Shown piece after piece: positions 37,966-50,353 of a stretch of 64,000 nt of DNA. A model generated the notes under the pieces. That model did not search any database. It saw nothing but the letters and a program-made list of their open reading frames with translations, and had not been told where the DNA came from. Each line of letters starts with the position of its first letter. Position 1 is the first letter of the stretch. The translations under genes were made by a program, and so were the position numbers. The stretch is taken from the NCBI GenBank assembly GCA_964023205.1, contig OZ026833.1:35318366-35382365 (forward strand). The letters are read 5' to 3'. Source of the stretch: Lutraria lutraria. Taxonomy: Eukaryota > Mollusca > Bivalvia > Venerida > Mactridae.

Positions 37966-39850
37966 ATGCTTGTTAACTTTATATGTCAGTGAAAGAACAA
38001 TGAAAGAACAAAACAAACTATAGTCCAGGGGTCATCATCCGTCTTATTGTAGCAATCCCTATTATAAATTGATTCTAACGAACTAATACTTTTATTACAT
38101 AATTTTACATGTTTTTTACTGAACACTTGCAATATAGCAAATGTCTGCTCAAGCTAAAATAAACATGCCTTATTAATTAATATTGCTCTTTGACTGTAAA
38201 ACATACAATTGAAGACTTCTTCAACAATTATTTAACTTGCAAAATACAGAGTGTCCATTTTTTACTGGAGCTCGAAAGTAAAACATAAAAAAACCAACAG
38301 AAGATATATTTAAGTCAGTTTCTCTGATGCCTGATAATGACTGTTCGATAAAGTGTAACAAATTTAGTTAAAACGGTGCCCTGATTAGTCAGTTGATTTG
38401 AGCTATTTCATTAGCTGTTCTCTATTCTTGATTATAGATGATTTCCGGATATCTGTAAGATGTACTGGAAGATGTTACTAATGCTTGAATACCTTAGACA
38501 CAAAATAAAGCAATTTATTTAAATTTTGAAAAAATATGGATGATAGAAGGAACTAAGAGGTTATTTATTAAAATACATAGAGATGGTCATGAGATAATCT
38601 ACGGATAATCATTCTATTTCAAAATAAGAGAATGTAACGTAAATATTAATGTCTTTAAACACATTTCTCAAAACTCAAAAATCGGTATTTCAAACGTTGT
38701 TTCATGTCAATTTTTGTTACGTGAATTTCTTACGTGTACACAAATTGTGTACATCAATACAGAACTAAAACAAGAGTCTGATTATGATCTAAGTCGTACA
38801 TTGTTAACATAATATCAGCCAGTACAGTATTGTCATATACAAATGTAACTCTATAATGTAGTGCATATTATTATACCTCAATTTCATTTACAATGTTAAA
38901 CTTTCATAAGCCACCGTGACATATAAGTACTGTCAGACCCAGCGGGAAAAAAGATTACTGTCTGAAAAATACAGTCACCCGCTGACATAGGTAAGGAATG
39001 TTCGAAAATTATACTGTACCATTCGCTCATGCGTAGTATCTATTTTCGCATTTCCGATGTAAACAGACGATTAATTCATCAGTAATGTTTAGAACAGGTT
39101 TTCGATATTATAAAATAAATGTTACATGTCTGATAGGGTGACAACAAAATTGCTAACTTGAGGAAATGCTGTCAACCGAGGCGGCAAAATATTCCACGTC
39201 GTTTTCGAACTAGATTGTCTGCGTTTAATAAATCGATGACTGCAGACTCAAACTGAGTTCCAATTTTATGCGACAATGCATTTAACGATTAAGTGTTTTT
39301 TTTGTGTATATTATCCGCAGATTATAAATGCAGCATGGAAACATTTTAAAAATAAATATATTAACAGAAAACTAATTGACCATTAATAATGTGCTGAAAT
39401 AAATCATGTGGAGGATTTGTATACGGGTCTATATTGTGTATTTATTACAATATATTAATGAATTAAAGTCATACTCCACGTTACTTTGTATGTCTCGCTA
39501 TATAAAGGCTGACATGTCGTACATGAAACAATATAAAATATGTCGCTCGCTTCATGTCATATCGCAACCAATGTTTGGATTACTTCAGCAGGATGGAATG
39601 CAGCTTCCGTTAACAGCGCACTTTTGAACTGAAATATTAAAAGTTACATAAAATCAATAATATGATTGTCCTCATGTTCACTTCGTTTGACTGTATCCAT
39701 AATAATACAGGTTTACATTTGATGAAAGAAAATACCCATCTAGGAAAACATATAATTTTTTAGCAGATCTGAATTTTGTTTAAACAATAAAGAGTCTTTA
39801 AGGAGAAAAATCCCGGAAAAAATAACGAGGTCCTAAATAAAGTATACAGA
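37966..39850. other. intergenic region, no gene supported
   Basis: AT-rich. A small inverted word pair at about 38930-38990 surrounds GACCCAGCGGG and CCCGCTGAC. Nothing else is assigned. Confidence 0.35.
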
Positions 39851-39857
39851 CAATGAA

Positions 39858-41960
39858 TCAACCAATCATGAACAAACCATTATTGATAACGCCATACTCC
39901 AATGATTGGATACTTAGGTCGTACACTGACGCCCTCCATGTCCCTCCACATATCTGATTTATGTCGTCTTTACATTCCCGATTGCACTCAGATTCGTCGA
40001 CTGGAGTGAAATGTAATACTTCATTACCACAATGACACCAATCGCCTGCCTGTAAGAATACGATGCATAAAGATGTTGGGAGTTTAAAAAAGCATGCATG
40101 CATTTGAGCATGCTTTATAAAAGACGAAGGACGGTTCATGTGATAACTATTCATGCAATAGAATAAGAGTGTATCAACGCATCATCAATTACATGTACAT
40201 GGTTATATAACAAACAAAGAGGGGGAGAGGTCAGGGCCAATAATCCAGATGAGTAAACATGTAATTCTAAGAGATGACAACAACATAGAATAGATAAGAT
40301 TTCATTACAGAAATGATACAATGGGGTTTAAGATAATGAAGATGAAGGTGAAAAGTGCATGTATTTTGAAATGGAACAAGTAACTAATTACCAATAAACA
40401 AAGACAAATTCATAACATACTAGTATTTGATCAATTCCATCCAGTTTGTGTCTGCAGCCGCTACAAATGACACCTCGTGCGAATTGTTACAAACCATTTA
40501 TAGAAAAATACAATACAGCCTTCAATTTTTCGTAAGTTCAAATAAATACCTCTGTATAGGTTAATTTATAGCCCTGTGCTGAGCATTGGTTGATGCAGTA
40601 TTCGGTTGTAGCTGGAGAGAATGTTTCTAATATCGTCTCCAACATACGATTTGTACAGTCAAAATAACACCCCAGATAAAGAGCAATCATTGAAAAAAGT
40701 AGATATCCATGCGATTTGTTGCGTTTTCTAACTCACAAGAATCACTGCTGTTTATACATATGTCATTCAGAATAAATTTTGAAATCGTTATTTTGTCATT
40801 CCTAAAAGCAATATTCACAAAATAGCATATGTGTATCACTATTTCCACTTCTAACGATATTTAACGGTCAAGACTGTTTGTTAAAGGAAAGTTACTTCAG
40901 GACAATCAATTGTGTTTGAAAAATATACGTACATTTTTATGCCGAAAGTTTCATTATTAAACAATTCATTTTTTTCTTACATGGTTACTAACACTAGTGA
41001 CAGACGTACATGTATTTGCTTAATTAAAAATACCTGTTTTGCTGCAAGTTCGAAGGAATTCCCACGTTCCATTACCAAGGCAATATATAGTACTTGGATG
41101 TCAGTCATACTCATTGTCAAAGTTTGATGTTGTTTCTAATGTACCCGTAGGACTGACCTTTCCGTCATGCAGGACAACGCCTGGACAAATGTCTAGAGGC
41201 AATGGATCTGCAAAAAGAACAACTTAGTGACATGTACATCATGATTTTTCTTAAACGTATAAAATAATTCCATGACCAACTCATCTACCTAGACTTACAT
41301 TTCCCAGAATTTATAATTATATGGGTATGGTCTACATATTTTCGATTATTTAATAATGCGAAATGTATCTTAAATCCCTTGGCATCACATTGGATCTTTC
41401 ATGTTAAACATTGTCAGTCACATTACCAATAACTACTTCAAATCTTAGCATGTAAGGAGCCCGTCCGGTTAGCTCATTGGTAAGAGAGTTTGTCTATTGA
41501 TACTGAGGATGTAAATCCGATCCCCGGGTGAGGCTCACACAGTCCGTGACAAATTTGACTGAAGATATTACATCCTATTTAAGATTGTCCCCCACTTCTG
41601 AATTATGTGGGCAGTTAGGCAGAAGCTTGTGGATATAATGTGGTCAGTACTAGCTAAGGCCTGAATGAAATCCAAGAAGCTGGTTAGGATAACTGCCCGC
41701 CACGACATAACTGAAATAATGTTGGAAATGGCGTTAAACCCGATGTAACAAACAAGATAATGATGTAAGATGTATCTACTACTATATTGTACCTGGTATA
41801 CATTTCGGTTCATGGGACCATTTACCGTCCGCTTGACATACAGAAAATGACATTTCGGTTGACCTTATGTAACCAGTATCGCACACGTAGATAATACGGG
41901 AACCAATGACATGCATGTTACCTAATGTGTACCCATTATTTAGGTTCAGTGGTGTACATT
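39858..41960 (-). CDS. mosaic extracellular protein: CCP-CCP-WSC, C-terminal part; second CCP has a stop
   Basis: Four minus-strand exons. First, 41960-41793 (acceptor TGATTTTTCAG) encodes a sushi/CCP module with NNGYTLGNMHVIGS, YVCDTGY, SVCQADGKW and PKC. Second, 41207-41034 (acceptor CTTTTTGCAG) encodes another CCP with CPGVVLHDGKV, IYCLGNGTWEF and C. Both are 1-1 phase modules. Third, about 40731-40550 starts the WSC domain (ALYLGCYFDCTNRM, EYCINQCSAQGYKLTYTE). Fourth, 40049-39858 completes it (AGDWCHCGNEVL, ECNRECKDD, QICGGTWRASVYDL) and ends with TGA at 39858-39860. The last two join in phase 0. WSC domains bind carbohydrate and CCP modules mediate protein binding outside the cell. In the second CCP the codon at 41101-41103 is TGA where a conserved cysteine is expected after NEYD. 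This means a pseudogene, an allele or an assembly error, or else that exon is skipped (its 1-1 phase allows that). The acceptor of the third exon is weak and its start tentative. Confidence 0.75.
41461..41755 (+). repeat. tRNA-derived SINE, copy A, nearly full
   Basis: The head has box A TTAGCTCATTGGTAAGAG near 41469 and a box-B-like CCGATCCCCGGG near 41517. The body includes GCTGGTTAGGATAACTGCC and ACATAACTGAAATAATGTTG. The tail is GGAAATGGCGTTAAACCC followed by an AAC-rich end. It sits in the intron between the two CCP exons. Copies B and C lie at 31640 and 32140. Confidence 0.8.
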
Positions 41961-41999
41961 CTGAAAAATCAATTGTAATTTCCAATTGTTTTTAATCAG

Positions 42000-43370
42000 A
42001 ATACATCTCCCGTATACAAACATTTAACACCAAATGCATAATTGAAAATCGAGAATAGAATTTAAAAGAAATGATGGCAGGGTTAGAAAAAAGGAAAATG
42101 AATTGAATATCTCTAAAGTATCCTTTTAATTATCAATTTATTTTGTTTAGTAATATTCTGTTATTAAGTGCGCTTAAGTAAGCTTAACACTCATATGTAC
42201 AATTTCTAAAATACTAGTTGTTCCGCGAAATTTGTTTATTCAGTAAGCATTATAATATATATAGTTCATAAAGTTGACAATGCAACTGTACTAACTGACG
42301 GACTAACAGTACCATGTAATTCTTAGAAACCTGCAAGCTTTGTTGATCCTGGTTATCGACAGGAACAAAATCTCAAGAGACAGACAAAACCTTGATCGAC
42401 AATGAGATTAAAGCATTAATTATCAATATACTAGTTAGTAAATTGACATTCGTATGTATCGACAATTAGCACTTCTAAATTATGTATAATTCTTTATGAT
42501 TTGACGACACCAGTTATCCCAAGACCTACAGTAGGATAGTTTTGATTGTGTACATGAGAATAGACAGTCAACTGATACAAAAAATATTTTCATTGTAACT
42601 CATCCGTGCTCTTGTCTCAAACTCGAACATGCTTAATATAAAACAGAATTGTGTTAAAATAATAAAATAATTATTATAATTATACAATAAATTCCAGAAA
42701 CACGTGCGCGCATTGTTTGTAATTTTTATACAACAGCTATTATCATTAATTACGCATATCCAACTGTCAGTCTACAGGTCAATCTCACATGTCTCACCCT
42801 CATCACATTTGTCGCATTCAGTTGGTAAGTGTACCTTAAACAACATGCAAACAAACAAACAAACAAACGCTAAACAGGCACAAACGCATTATCGTTCAGC
42901 ATACAACTAATCTGCATTTCATTGCGGCTTGTTAACGCCATGTTGTATTTTCATCACCAAACTCGTTAATGCGTAACTCGAAGGGACGACAAAGTCACAT
43001 CTTTTCTTCCATTCGTGTTTTTACATCCTCGTTGCGAAAAGCAAAGACACGACAGATACAATGCGAAAACGCGTTGCCTTTCTTTTGTCATCTTTTCGCA
43101 TTTTCGAGGCGATTCGTAGCGAAGATGCAAAAATACGACATGTCGTTAATGAGTTAATGTAGTATTTCAATTAACTACGATATATATAATAAATGAAAAT
43201 AGAAATATCAAAATTGTCATTATCGATGACATTGCCCTTGTTAGCTGTGCATCACTGACTCTTTAAGACAGAATGTATCACAAATAAATATCTTATACAA
43301 ATGTATAATATACTTGTAAAGGATAGATGAGAAGAGGATAGCAAAATAAGAGAATTTATTGCAAACTTAC
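42000..43370. other. probable intron with a degenerate inverted repeat
   Basis: Lies between the PAN-like exon and the first CCP exon. A (CAAA)n tract is at 42848-42868. At 42960-43165 words such as TCTTTTCGCATTTTCG, GATGCAAAAATACGAC and GCGAAAAGCAAAGACACGAC recur in both orientations, suggesting a worn MITE. At least one exon is missing here, because the PAN exon ends in phase 0 and the first CCP exon starts in phase 1. Confidence 0.4.
42848..42868. repeat. (CAAA)n microsatellite
   Basis: Five CAAA units. Confidence 0.9.
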
Positions 43371-43568
43371 AACAACGTCCTGCATTTTTATCATCGTACA
43401 GGATGGTTCATGATAACAGTCATCGCCGTAGTCCATATTCAGTAACTGACAAAGAAGATGATTTCTATGATAATTCACAGCCTTGCACATTGGTCTGATT
43501 GCAGATACACAGCCATTCTCAGAAACGTCGGAGAAAAACGGAAATTGTAATCGTGGAATAAACAACAT
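43371..43568 (-). CDS. PAN/apple-like exon, probably of the same mosaic gene
   Basis: The minus-strand frame reads ENGCVSAIRPMCKAVNYHR, then NHLLCQLLNMDYGDDC and SCTMIKMQDVV, ending at a strong donor (GTT|GTAAGT, exon end 43371). The spacing C-x(6)-C-K-A-V-N-Y and then C-x-L-L-N fits a PAN/apple module, a protein- or sugar-binding fold. The 5' limit of the exon is uncertain: a possible acceptor lies just before AATGGCTGTG at about 43523, and the open frame itself starts at 43568. It lies upstream of the CCP-WSC exons on the same strand, which makes one gene plausible. Confidence 0.6.
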
Positions 43569-43569
43569 T

Positions 43570-45905
43570 GTTGGTCAAAATGCTCAGAAATTATATTAAT
43601 TGCAAAGCATACAACGCATACGTAGCCTCCTAAAAAAATAAAAACGTCGCGTGACCACCACATTTTAAGAGTATCTGTACGTACAATAATTCTGATACAG
43701 CACTTATATTAAAATCTGCATAAGAACTTTTTATTTCAGTTTCCATGCATAACAATTCTGAAACTTAGAGAGAATCATTGGAGTGAACTTATATTTGTTT
43801 TATCGGTCGTAAGTGATCGCGCGAAAGCTAAACGATATAAAATAGATCAATAATTAAATTGAAATTGACAAACGTTACGCTTTGAATATCGTACCCTATA
43901 GGGGTCCTTTCGAGTATTATTTCCCGAGGTAGCTCTTTTCGGTGAACGACAGGCTTTAAATTGGGGAGCTGTATTTCGGTAAAAGCTAGTGCAAGGTCGA
44001 ATACAACACGCCTACACATCAGTCAAATGGATGACTGTGTACAGAATGTCAACGAAAACCAGTAACTCCACTGAGAGTCATCTGGCCAAATGGTCATCAT
44101 TAAATTTTAATGAATTTTATCTTCCATCACATAGTTGGGGATCTCAATTCGAGACAAAACAACAAATGCTCCGAGTACAGCATCTGTTTTAGATCGGGTG
44201 ATACACATGGAGCTATATACAACTATGTTTGGAGTTTGAAATCATATGTAAAGAAGGAAACCTCTTCAAACTGGACGAATTTCCGTATGCCATTCAACAT
44301 TCAAATATCGGTAATTACAGCCGCGGAAAATTCGGCCCGAGCTGGAAAATGACGAAAATGTGTATAAATCACACTTCAAAGATCGGGATCATCTCAATAT
44401 TTCGGACTTTTTTCTTATATTAAACAAAAAGATGCGATAGTTCGAAATTTTCGGACGTTCCCGTGGCATTACGATCTATCGTGATTCAACTGTTTCAAGT
44501 ATGCTATCAAAATGTCTTTATTGTTATTGTATCAAAGCTTTATTGTTCAATCAATATGTGTCTTTATGTTACCATTATACTTTAAATACACGAAACCTCG
44601 ATATTATGACAACCTTTGTGACTTATTGTGAGATGGTCTGGATATCAAGTTGAAAAAGAAGAACTGAAAATAAAATGTAGTTAGGGAAGGTGGTTTTTAG
44701 AAACCGAACAATAGTTCAGCTTTCCATAACCGTCACTCGGTCAGTGCGCATGAATATTGATGTGGGCCAAAGTGCTATGTTTTTCTACATCTGTCATGTC
44801 ATTTTAAGCTAGACCCCGTAGTGTACGTCTATGTAAGTTCAGTTTTCATGAGTACTGTCGCTGAGTGTTTTATTGTATTTAAACGAGCATTTTCTAAGTT
44901 TTATAAGTTTTAAAGGTGATTACAATATTAAGCACATTAATTCTACAAAGCATAACCTTTACTACAATTCCAATGGACCTTGTTAGGTTATTAGGTACAA
45001 TTGCACGGGACTGGGAATCAGACAAAACACATTAACTTAAAGGTTAAATGATATTTATTTGAGAAAGGACAAACTTATTGGCAATAAGTGTACACGTATA
45101 ATATACAAAATTATCTAATTCAGGACGCCCATTTGATTCGAGTTCACGGGTTTTGATACAGTTTTTTGTTATTATTTTCAAAATACAAAAAAGCATATGT
45201 CGTTGTGCATTATAATATATCATAATTAAGCATTATATATGCTACAAAATAGTAACATGATGAGGTGTACATATATCTGCATAACTTCTATAGCCCATGA
45301 AGATAATATAGTTGTCAAAATGACCGTAACAACTTTTGGTTGGAATAATTTTCATTGACTCAATAATCCAACAGTTAATGCACAGCCTAGGGAACAAATA
45401 AAATTCAAACAAAATATCATAATATTATTAATTATCAGAGACAATAACGTATAAAACGTGTTGTTACAGAAAATAGTAGTTAGACAAGCTTATAAGATGT
45501 ATCAGGTATTTAACAAATCCTGTTACATTCACAGAACAAAAAACTTCTGCTGTGTTTAAGTACGGATATTTATAAAATTGAAAAGAAGGGGTAAATAATT
45601 ATTACATGTATTGTAAGTATATTTTAATGTATTTAAATGTAAAATTGTTATGCTCTGCATTTATTGAATAACGATAATATGGTTTATTAAATGTGGTAGG
45701 GGTCGTAGATCAATATCACACATGATAAGTATCGGGTACGGCCATCTTCAGCATCAAGTACTGTCCAACATCGTTGTAACATATAACCGACAAATATGTT
45801 CATTTCGGTTTGTTGAATGTTGTTCCATTCCTGGATGAACGCTTTAGATAATAAGTTCATTGACGTTCAAATAGGGCGACGTCTACCACGTTGGTATATT
45901 GTTAC
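43570..45905. other. no gene supported
   Basis: Frames at 43989-44423 look like by-products. A repeat end at 44690-44735 is the inverted form of the one at 14925. A stretch near 44420-44480 has GATGCGATAGTTCG-type words like the array at 22.3 kb. Confidence 0.35.
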
Positions 45906-46741
45906 GCTCCAGTGGCCCGTTTTATCAACATGCCGTAGCTACGACATGTCTTAACTTAAGACAGAAACTTACGACAAAAACTTAAGATGTCGCAAGACCG
46001 TTTTATCAACACTGTCGTAAGTACAGTGTCGTAGCTACGACAAAACTTTGTCTTACGACAATAAAATCCGAGACGCCGTCTATTACATTGCGCAACTTCC
46101 GCCGTTTATTTTCCCGCGCACCTGTCATTTTCGTCTTCTGTCAAAACTAAAACATCGCCTTTTACCGATTTAGCCAAGAAAGGCAAATCGGAACAAGAAT
46201 GAATGTTGTGTACTCGTTGAAGATTTCACATGTCGATCGGGAAGATTTCCTATTGAGACACGAAGAAGACAGCGGATAAGTAAGGATGCGTTTTTTTTAT
46301 TCCGGTGTTCAAGTGAAACCGAAAGTAACTAAGCGTATTAAATAGTCTGACAGAGGGTATCGATTTTATATTTGGCAGTTTTTATATACGTATTATTAAT
46401 GTTTAATCGGTTTAATCATGTAGTTATATGAATATAATGTTTTGGGCAGAGATACACGTCGACGAAATTGTAAATATAAATACTGATGACTGAATGGTTG
46501 GAAATTGTTTGGTGTGTCGTGAGAATTAAGCATATTTAGTATTTCTATACTTTGCATAAATTCTGTACATGTCTTCAATCTTCATATTTGTTTTTCATGT
46601 AGAATAGCCTGTGTGAGGGGTTCACCAATCCACTGATGCAGGCAGTTACAATCAAATAAAACTACCTGACTGATGAGGTGAGCAAGAAATGGAGGGATCT
46701 GAAGGTAACTGAATACAGTTGATTTTGTTTTATATGTTATA

Positions 46742-46916
46742 CTGTGAAACCTGTGTTAGCAGCAACCTCCGAATAAATGCCAACCTGTGAATAATGGGCA
46801 TTATTTTTAAAACTTTCATTAGTTATTAACAAGATGACCTCTAAATAAAGGCTGCCAGTCAATAAATGCCACCATATGTCTTTCCCAAGGGTGGCCTTTG
46901 TTCACAGGTTTGACTG
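46742..46916. mobile_element. 175-bp pogo-like MITE
   Basis: The left end CTGTGAAACCTGTG and the complement of the right end, CAGTCAAACCTGTG, are inverted repeats. TA lies on both sides (46740-46741 and 46917-46918). Inside are AATAAATGCCAACCTGTGAA and AATAAAGGCTGCC words. Confidence 0.75.
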
Positions 46917-48188
46917 TATGTTGTAGTGTAAGCCATAGTAGTTTAAAATGTATATCATTTGCATGTTCAATTCGTTATAATGATGCTTCCAATGTGCATC
47001 ATTTTGGTACATAGGTCTGTGTGTAAAATAACATATATCAGTTATTTAGTTAAAGAAAGTGATGTCAGTAATTTGACAGTGGAGACAAGTGTGGACAATT
47101 AGGTTTTTGTATACTAGTACTGGTCAATCTAATGTATCTGTCGAAGTATTTGTATTGAATGTATTAAATAGTCTGTGATTCATAATGTTTGATGCTCATT
47201 AATTGTGGAAAATTACTATTATTTTTTTACTGAAAAAATTGATTACTCTGTTGACATTTTGAATGCTTTTGTTCATTTGCAGATCTTTCATTCTGGCAAT
47301 GTACTTCAAACATGGATTAGAAGCTAGAAAGTTGAAAATGCACTACTGTAAGCAAAGTGAGTGGACAGAAAATGTGAAGGAAAATTGGAAGTTGGAAGAA
47401 ATGGACAAGATATGGAATACTATTACTAGTACAATTACTGGTAGAAAATATTGTCTGGATTTGCATGCAGCAGCTTGAATTCTACCAGAGATTAAAGAAC
47501 AAAATAACACAATAATTAGTTGAGCATGGCATGTTACTGATATTGAATTTATTTCTTCAAATGAATTTGCTTCAATGTATGTTTGAAAATGTTGCATAAT
47601 TGCACTTTTTTCTTTTACATGCATAGAAGAATTAACTCAGTAGTATAACAGATTGTATTCTCGGTGAAAGTGATTGAATTAAAAATGTAGAAAGTGGAAA
47701 TGTGTTGTCACTGTTTTGTTAATTATTGTGCAATTTTCAACAATTTGATCACTTTAAATTATTAGCATACACATTGTAGATCCACCTTTACAAACAAAAA
47801 ATGCACACAAATTGTATTGAACTCATGTATGTATTAATTGAATCAACATTAATTGTGTTATTAACAATGCACTTTGAATTCACTTGTGAAAATACTTTAA
47901 CATTCTTACACTACATTTTTTCTTTGGTAAAGCAGTGCTAAATGCTAATATTGTAATTGATTCATCCAAGTGAATTAAAAATGCATGTGTCACTATTTGC
48001 ATGGACTCTCAAATTCTATTAATGTCAAAACATAACAATGAAGTCAGTTAATCATTTAATTAGTGTATTACATTTACAACTGTAATATTTCATTCAAAAG
48101 TAACATTTACATACTTAGCTGTTCCACTTTCTCCATATAAAACAAGCACATTTCAAATATCAATTCAAAACTCTGACAGAGCTTCAGT

Positions 48189-48396
48189 TAGGCCGTCCTT
48201 AAAAAGTTTTTTTGGGGGGTAACCCTATCCAGAGAATTTTCAGTTGGTATGTAAGTTAGGATTTTTTAAATTCAGTTTTTATGTTGAACCTCAAATACCT
48301 GTCAAAATACTATGTATATATTGTAAAAAATTTGGTAATGCCAGTTTTGGTCAGTTAGTAGCATAAGCCCCAACAATTTTTTTTAAGGATGGCCTT
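48189..48396. mobile_element. about 205-bp MITE with GGCCGTCCTTAAAAA ends
   Basis: AGGCCGTCCTTAAAAAG on the left matches the complement of TTTTTTAAGGATGGCCTT on the right. The TTGGGG/CCCCAA words just inside also pair. The family is not identified. Confidence 0.65.
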
Positions 48397-48944
48397 TCAT
48401 GAAATTCTAACAGTATGCAGTCTATACTGAATTGCCTCATGGCATGTATTTTCTCCACCAATCATGTTCATTCTCTCATCATTTTTATTCTAAATATCAT
48501 TCACTATGTCATTTGTTTCATGTGGATTGAAAATGTCAATGTACAAGCAAAAATTGTTTTATCTGGCACAAGCAGCAATCAATGGGTAGTTGTTTTCTTT
48601 GGTGTCGTCATTTAGGCATCCACCGGTTTGTGAAGACATCTGAAATGAAAGAATTACATAACAATGAAATAATACAGTTCAACATGACAGTATAAAGTTG
48701 TTAAAACATAGCATAAAATTAAACCCACATATTAAAGTAGGTCATTAATGCAAATTCAAACTTTATTTATAAAAACCTTTATTGTCAGAATAGAAGATAA
48801 ACATTTTAAGTTTTTAACATTAGATTTAGCTATGAATAGTTATAAGCCGACAGTGCTGAAGTTAGAGTATTATCAGAAATGCATTTATTCATCTTTGTAT
48901 AAGTCTTTGCCATTTAAGTATTTCAAAGTATTAAATATGGTTAT

Positions 48945-49245
48945 ATGGGTCCCATATGAGCTGTTTCTGGGCAAGCCTATGTGGGTTATGCCCATATTGG
49001 AATATGGGACCTATGTGAACAAGCCCACATAGGCCCATGTTGCACTTTCTATCTGGGTCCCATATAGGCTGCCCATATAGAACCTATATAGGCAGAGGTG
49101 GATTTAAGGGATGGCTCTCCCACCACACACCTCCCTAGAAGTCCCAACTATAGATATATCTATGGTTGGGAGCTACCTACATCCTCCTCCCTGGATCCGC
49201 CTCAGATGAGTGCCCACATGGGACCCATGTAGATTGCTAGCTGGG
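48945..49245. repeat. palindromic CCCATATGGG-type array, interrupted by a MITE
   Basis: Repeats of GGGTCCCATATG, CCCATATAGG, GGGACCTATG and GCCCACAT occur in both orientations. The array stops at about 49090 and resumes at about 49207, with the MITE at 49093-49206 between. Confidence 0.65.
49093..49206. mobile_element. short MITE nested in the CATATGGG array
   Basis: The left end CAGAGGTGGATTTAAGGG matches the complement of the right end CCCTGGATCCGCCTC. Another small palindrome lies in its centre (CCCAACTATAGA, TCTATGGTTGGG). Confidence 0.65.
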
Positions 49246-49734
49246 TTTGATAAGGATAGTAATTCATAACATATCTAACTGTGTAAAACACCATGCAGGA
49301 CTGCCACCTCAGACAAAAAATCACCCTTGGCTAAATATTGCAGTCCAATCAATACCTACAAATGAAACTTTCATAGATACTGAAATTGAATGAATCACGT
49401 GCGGGTTGGGAAAACTCCTTAGTCCTACCCAATCAATTTGTACCTGATTTGCTCAACTCTTACCTTAGTCAACTAGTAATCTACTTTTAATTTTGATAAC
49501 AATTTGAAATGTTTTTGTTTTGTTTTAAAAATTACTTTACCTTTATGGGCTGTGCCATTATTATTTGATTCATAAATATAGATAAATATAAGAGTATGTA
49601 GGTAAACATGTTGATAGCAAAATGTGTACCTTTTTTAACATGTTTTTTTTTTGTATAACACCTGAAAATGTTTTCAATTGATTTTCAAATTAGTCCATTG
49701 ATGAATTTAATTGGCTGCGCAAGCCTTAATTTTC

Positions 49735-49905
49735 GTTGACTTGACCAAATCCAAATACGTGTTGACGAGGGTACGAACTGACCAAATTCAGGTACATGTT
49801 GACCACAAAGTAGGTACGTGTTGACAAAATTCTGATACGTCACTCATTACGTGTTGGTTTGGGTACGAATTGACTTCGGTACGAGTTGATCAGTTACCGT
49901 CTGGA
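49735..49905. repeat. short-period array, unit like GGTACGTGTTGACCAAATTC
   Basis: Seven or more degenerate copies of GGTACGTGTTGAC or GGTACGAATTGAC, about 20-25 bases apart. The word GGTACGAGTTGA is familiar from bivalve genomes. Confidence 0.65.
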
Positions 49906-50204
49906 ATTAGGCTAAACAATGGTTATCTGCTTAAATAATCCATTTTATAAAAGGCAATTATGTAAAGTATTTAACAATTACTCATAATCAATACAAAACA
50001 ATATAAAATAAACTTATCGTGAATGTTGATGTAGGTCACGGTTACTATAGCAATTTTTGTGAGATGGGAGTAGCTCCCCTTTATTTAGCTAAAGCCTATG
50101 AAGTCCGTACATGAACGGAAATGGTTCAGTCGTTAAAAGGAGCTGTATAACTTTATTATATAATTTAATATACAATTTATTTGTCATATGCAAAACGTTT
50201 TCAC

Positions 50205-50353
50205 CTGTGTAGATACAGGGGTCGAATATAAGCGGTGAGTTCCTCTGGCAGTTCGTTTTCTAATATGATGCATACATCCATGATATCTTCTCTAGACAAT
50301 CGATGTCTGGATAAAATCTCACCGTCGTGGAGGTCCTCGGTACCTCGTAGTAC
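50205..50353 (-). pseudogene. HARBI1-like transposase fragment
   Basis: On the minus strand the frame reads EDLHDGEILSRHRLSRED, then IMDVCIILENELPEEL and YIRPLYLHR, and meets a good donor (ACACAG|GTGAAA, exon end 50205). HARBI1/PIF transposases have a similar N-terminal stretch with an R-x-R/S-R-x-x-I-x-x-(I/L)C pattern. The catalytic DDE residues lie further on and were not found, so only this exon remains. It points inward from the right end of the Harbinger-type element, as expected. Confidence 0.55.

Noticed and set aside
46601..46710. Intact Myb/SANT gene of the Harbinger-type element
   Set aside because: Only about 13 residues resemble the motif and a stop lies just before; kept as a possible relic only.
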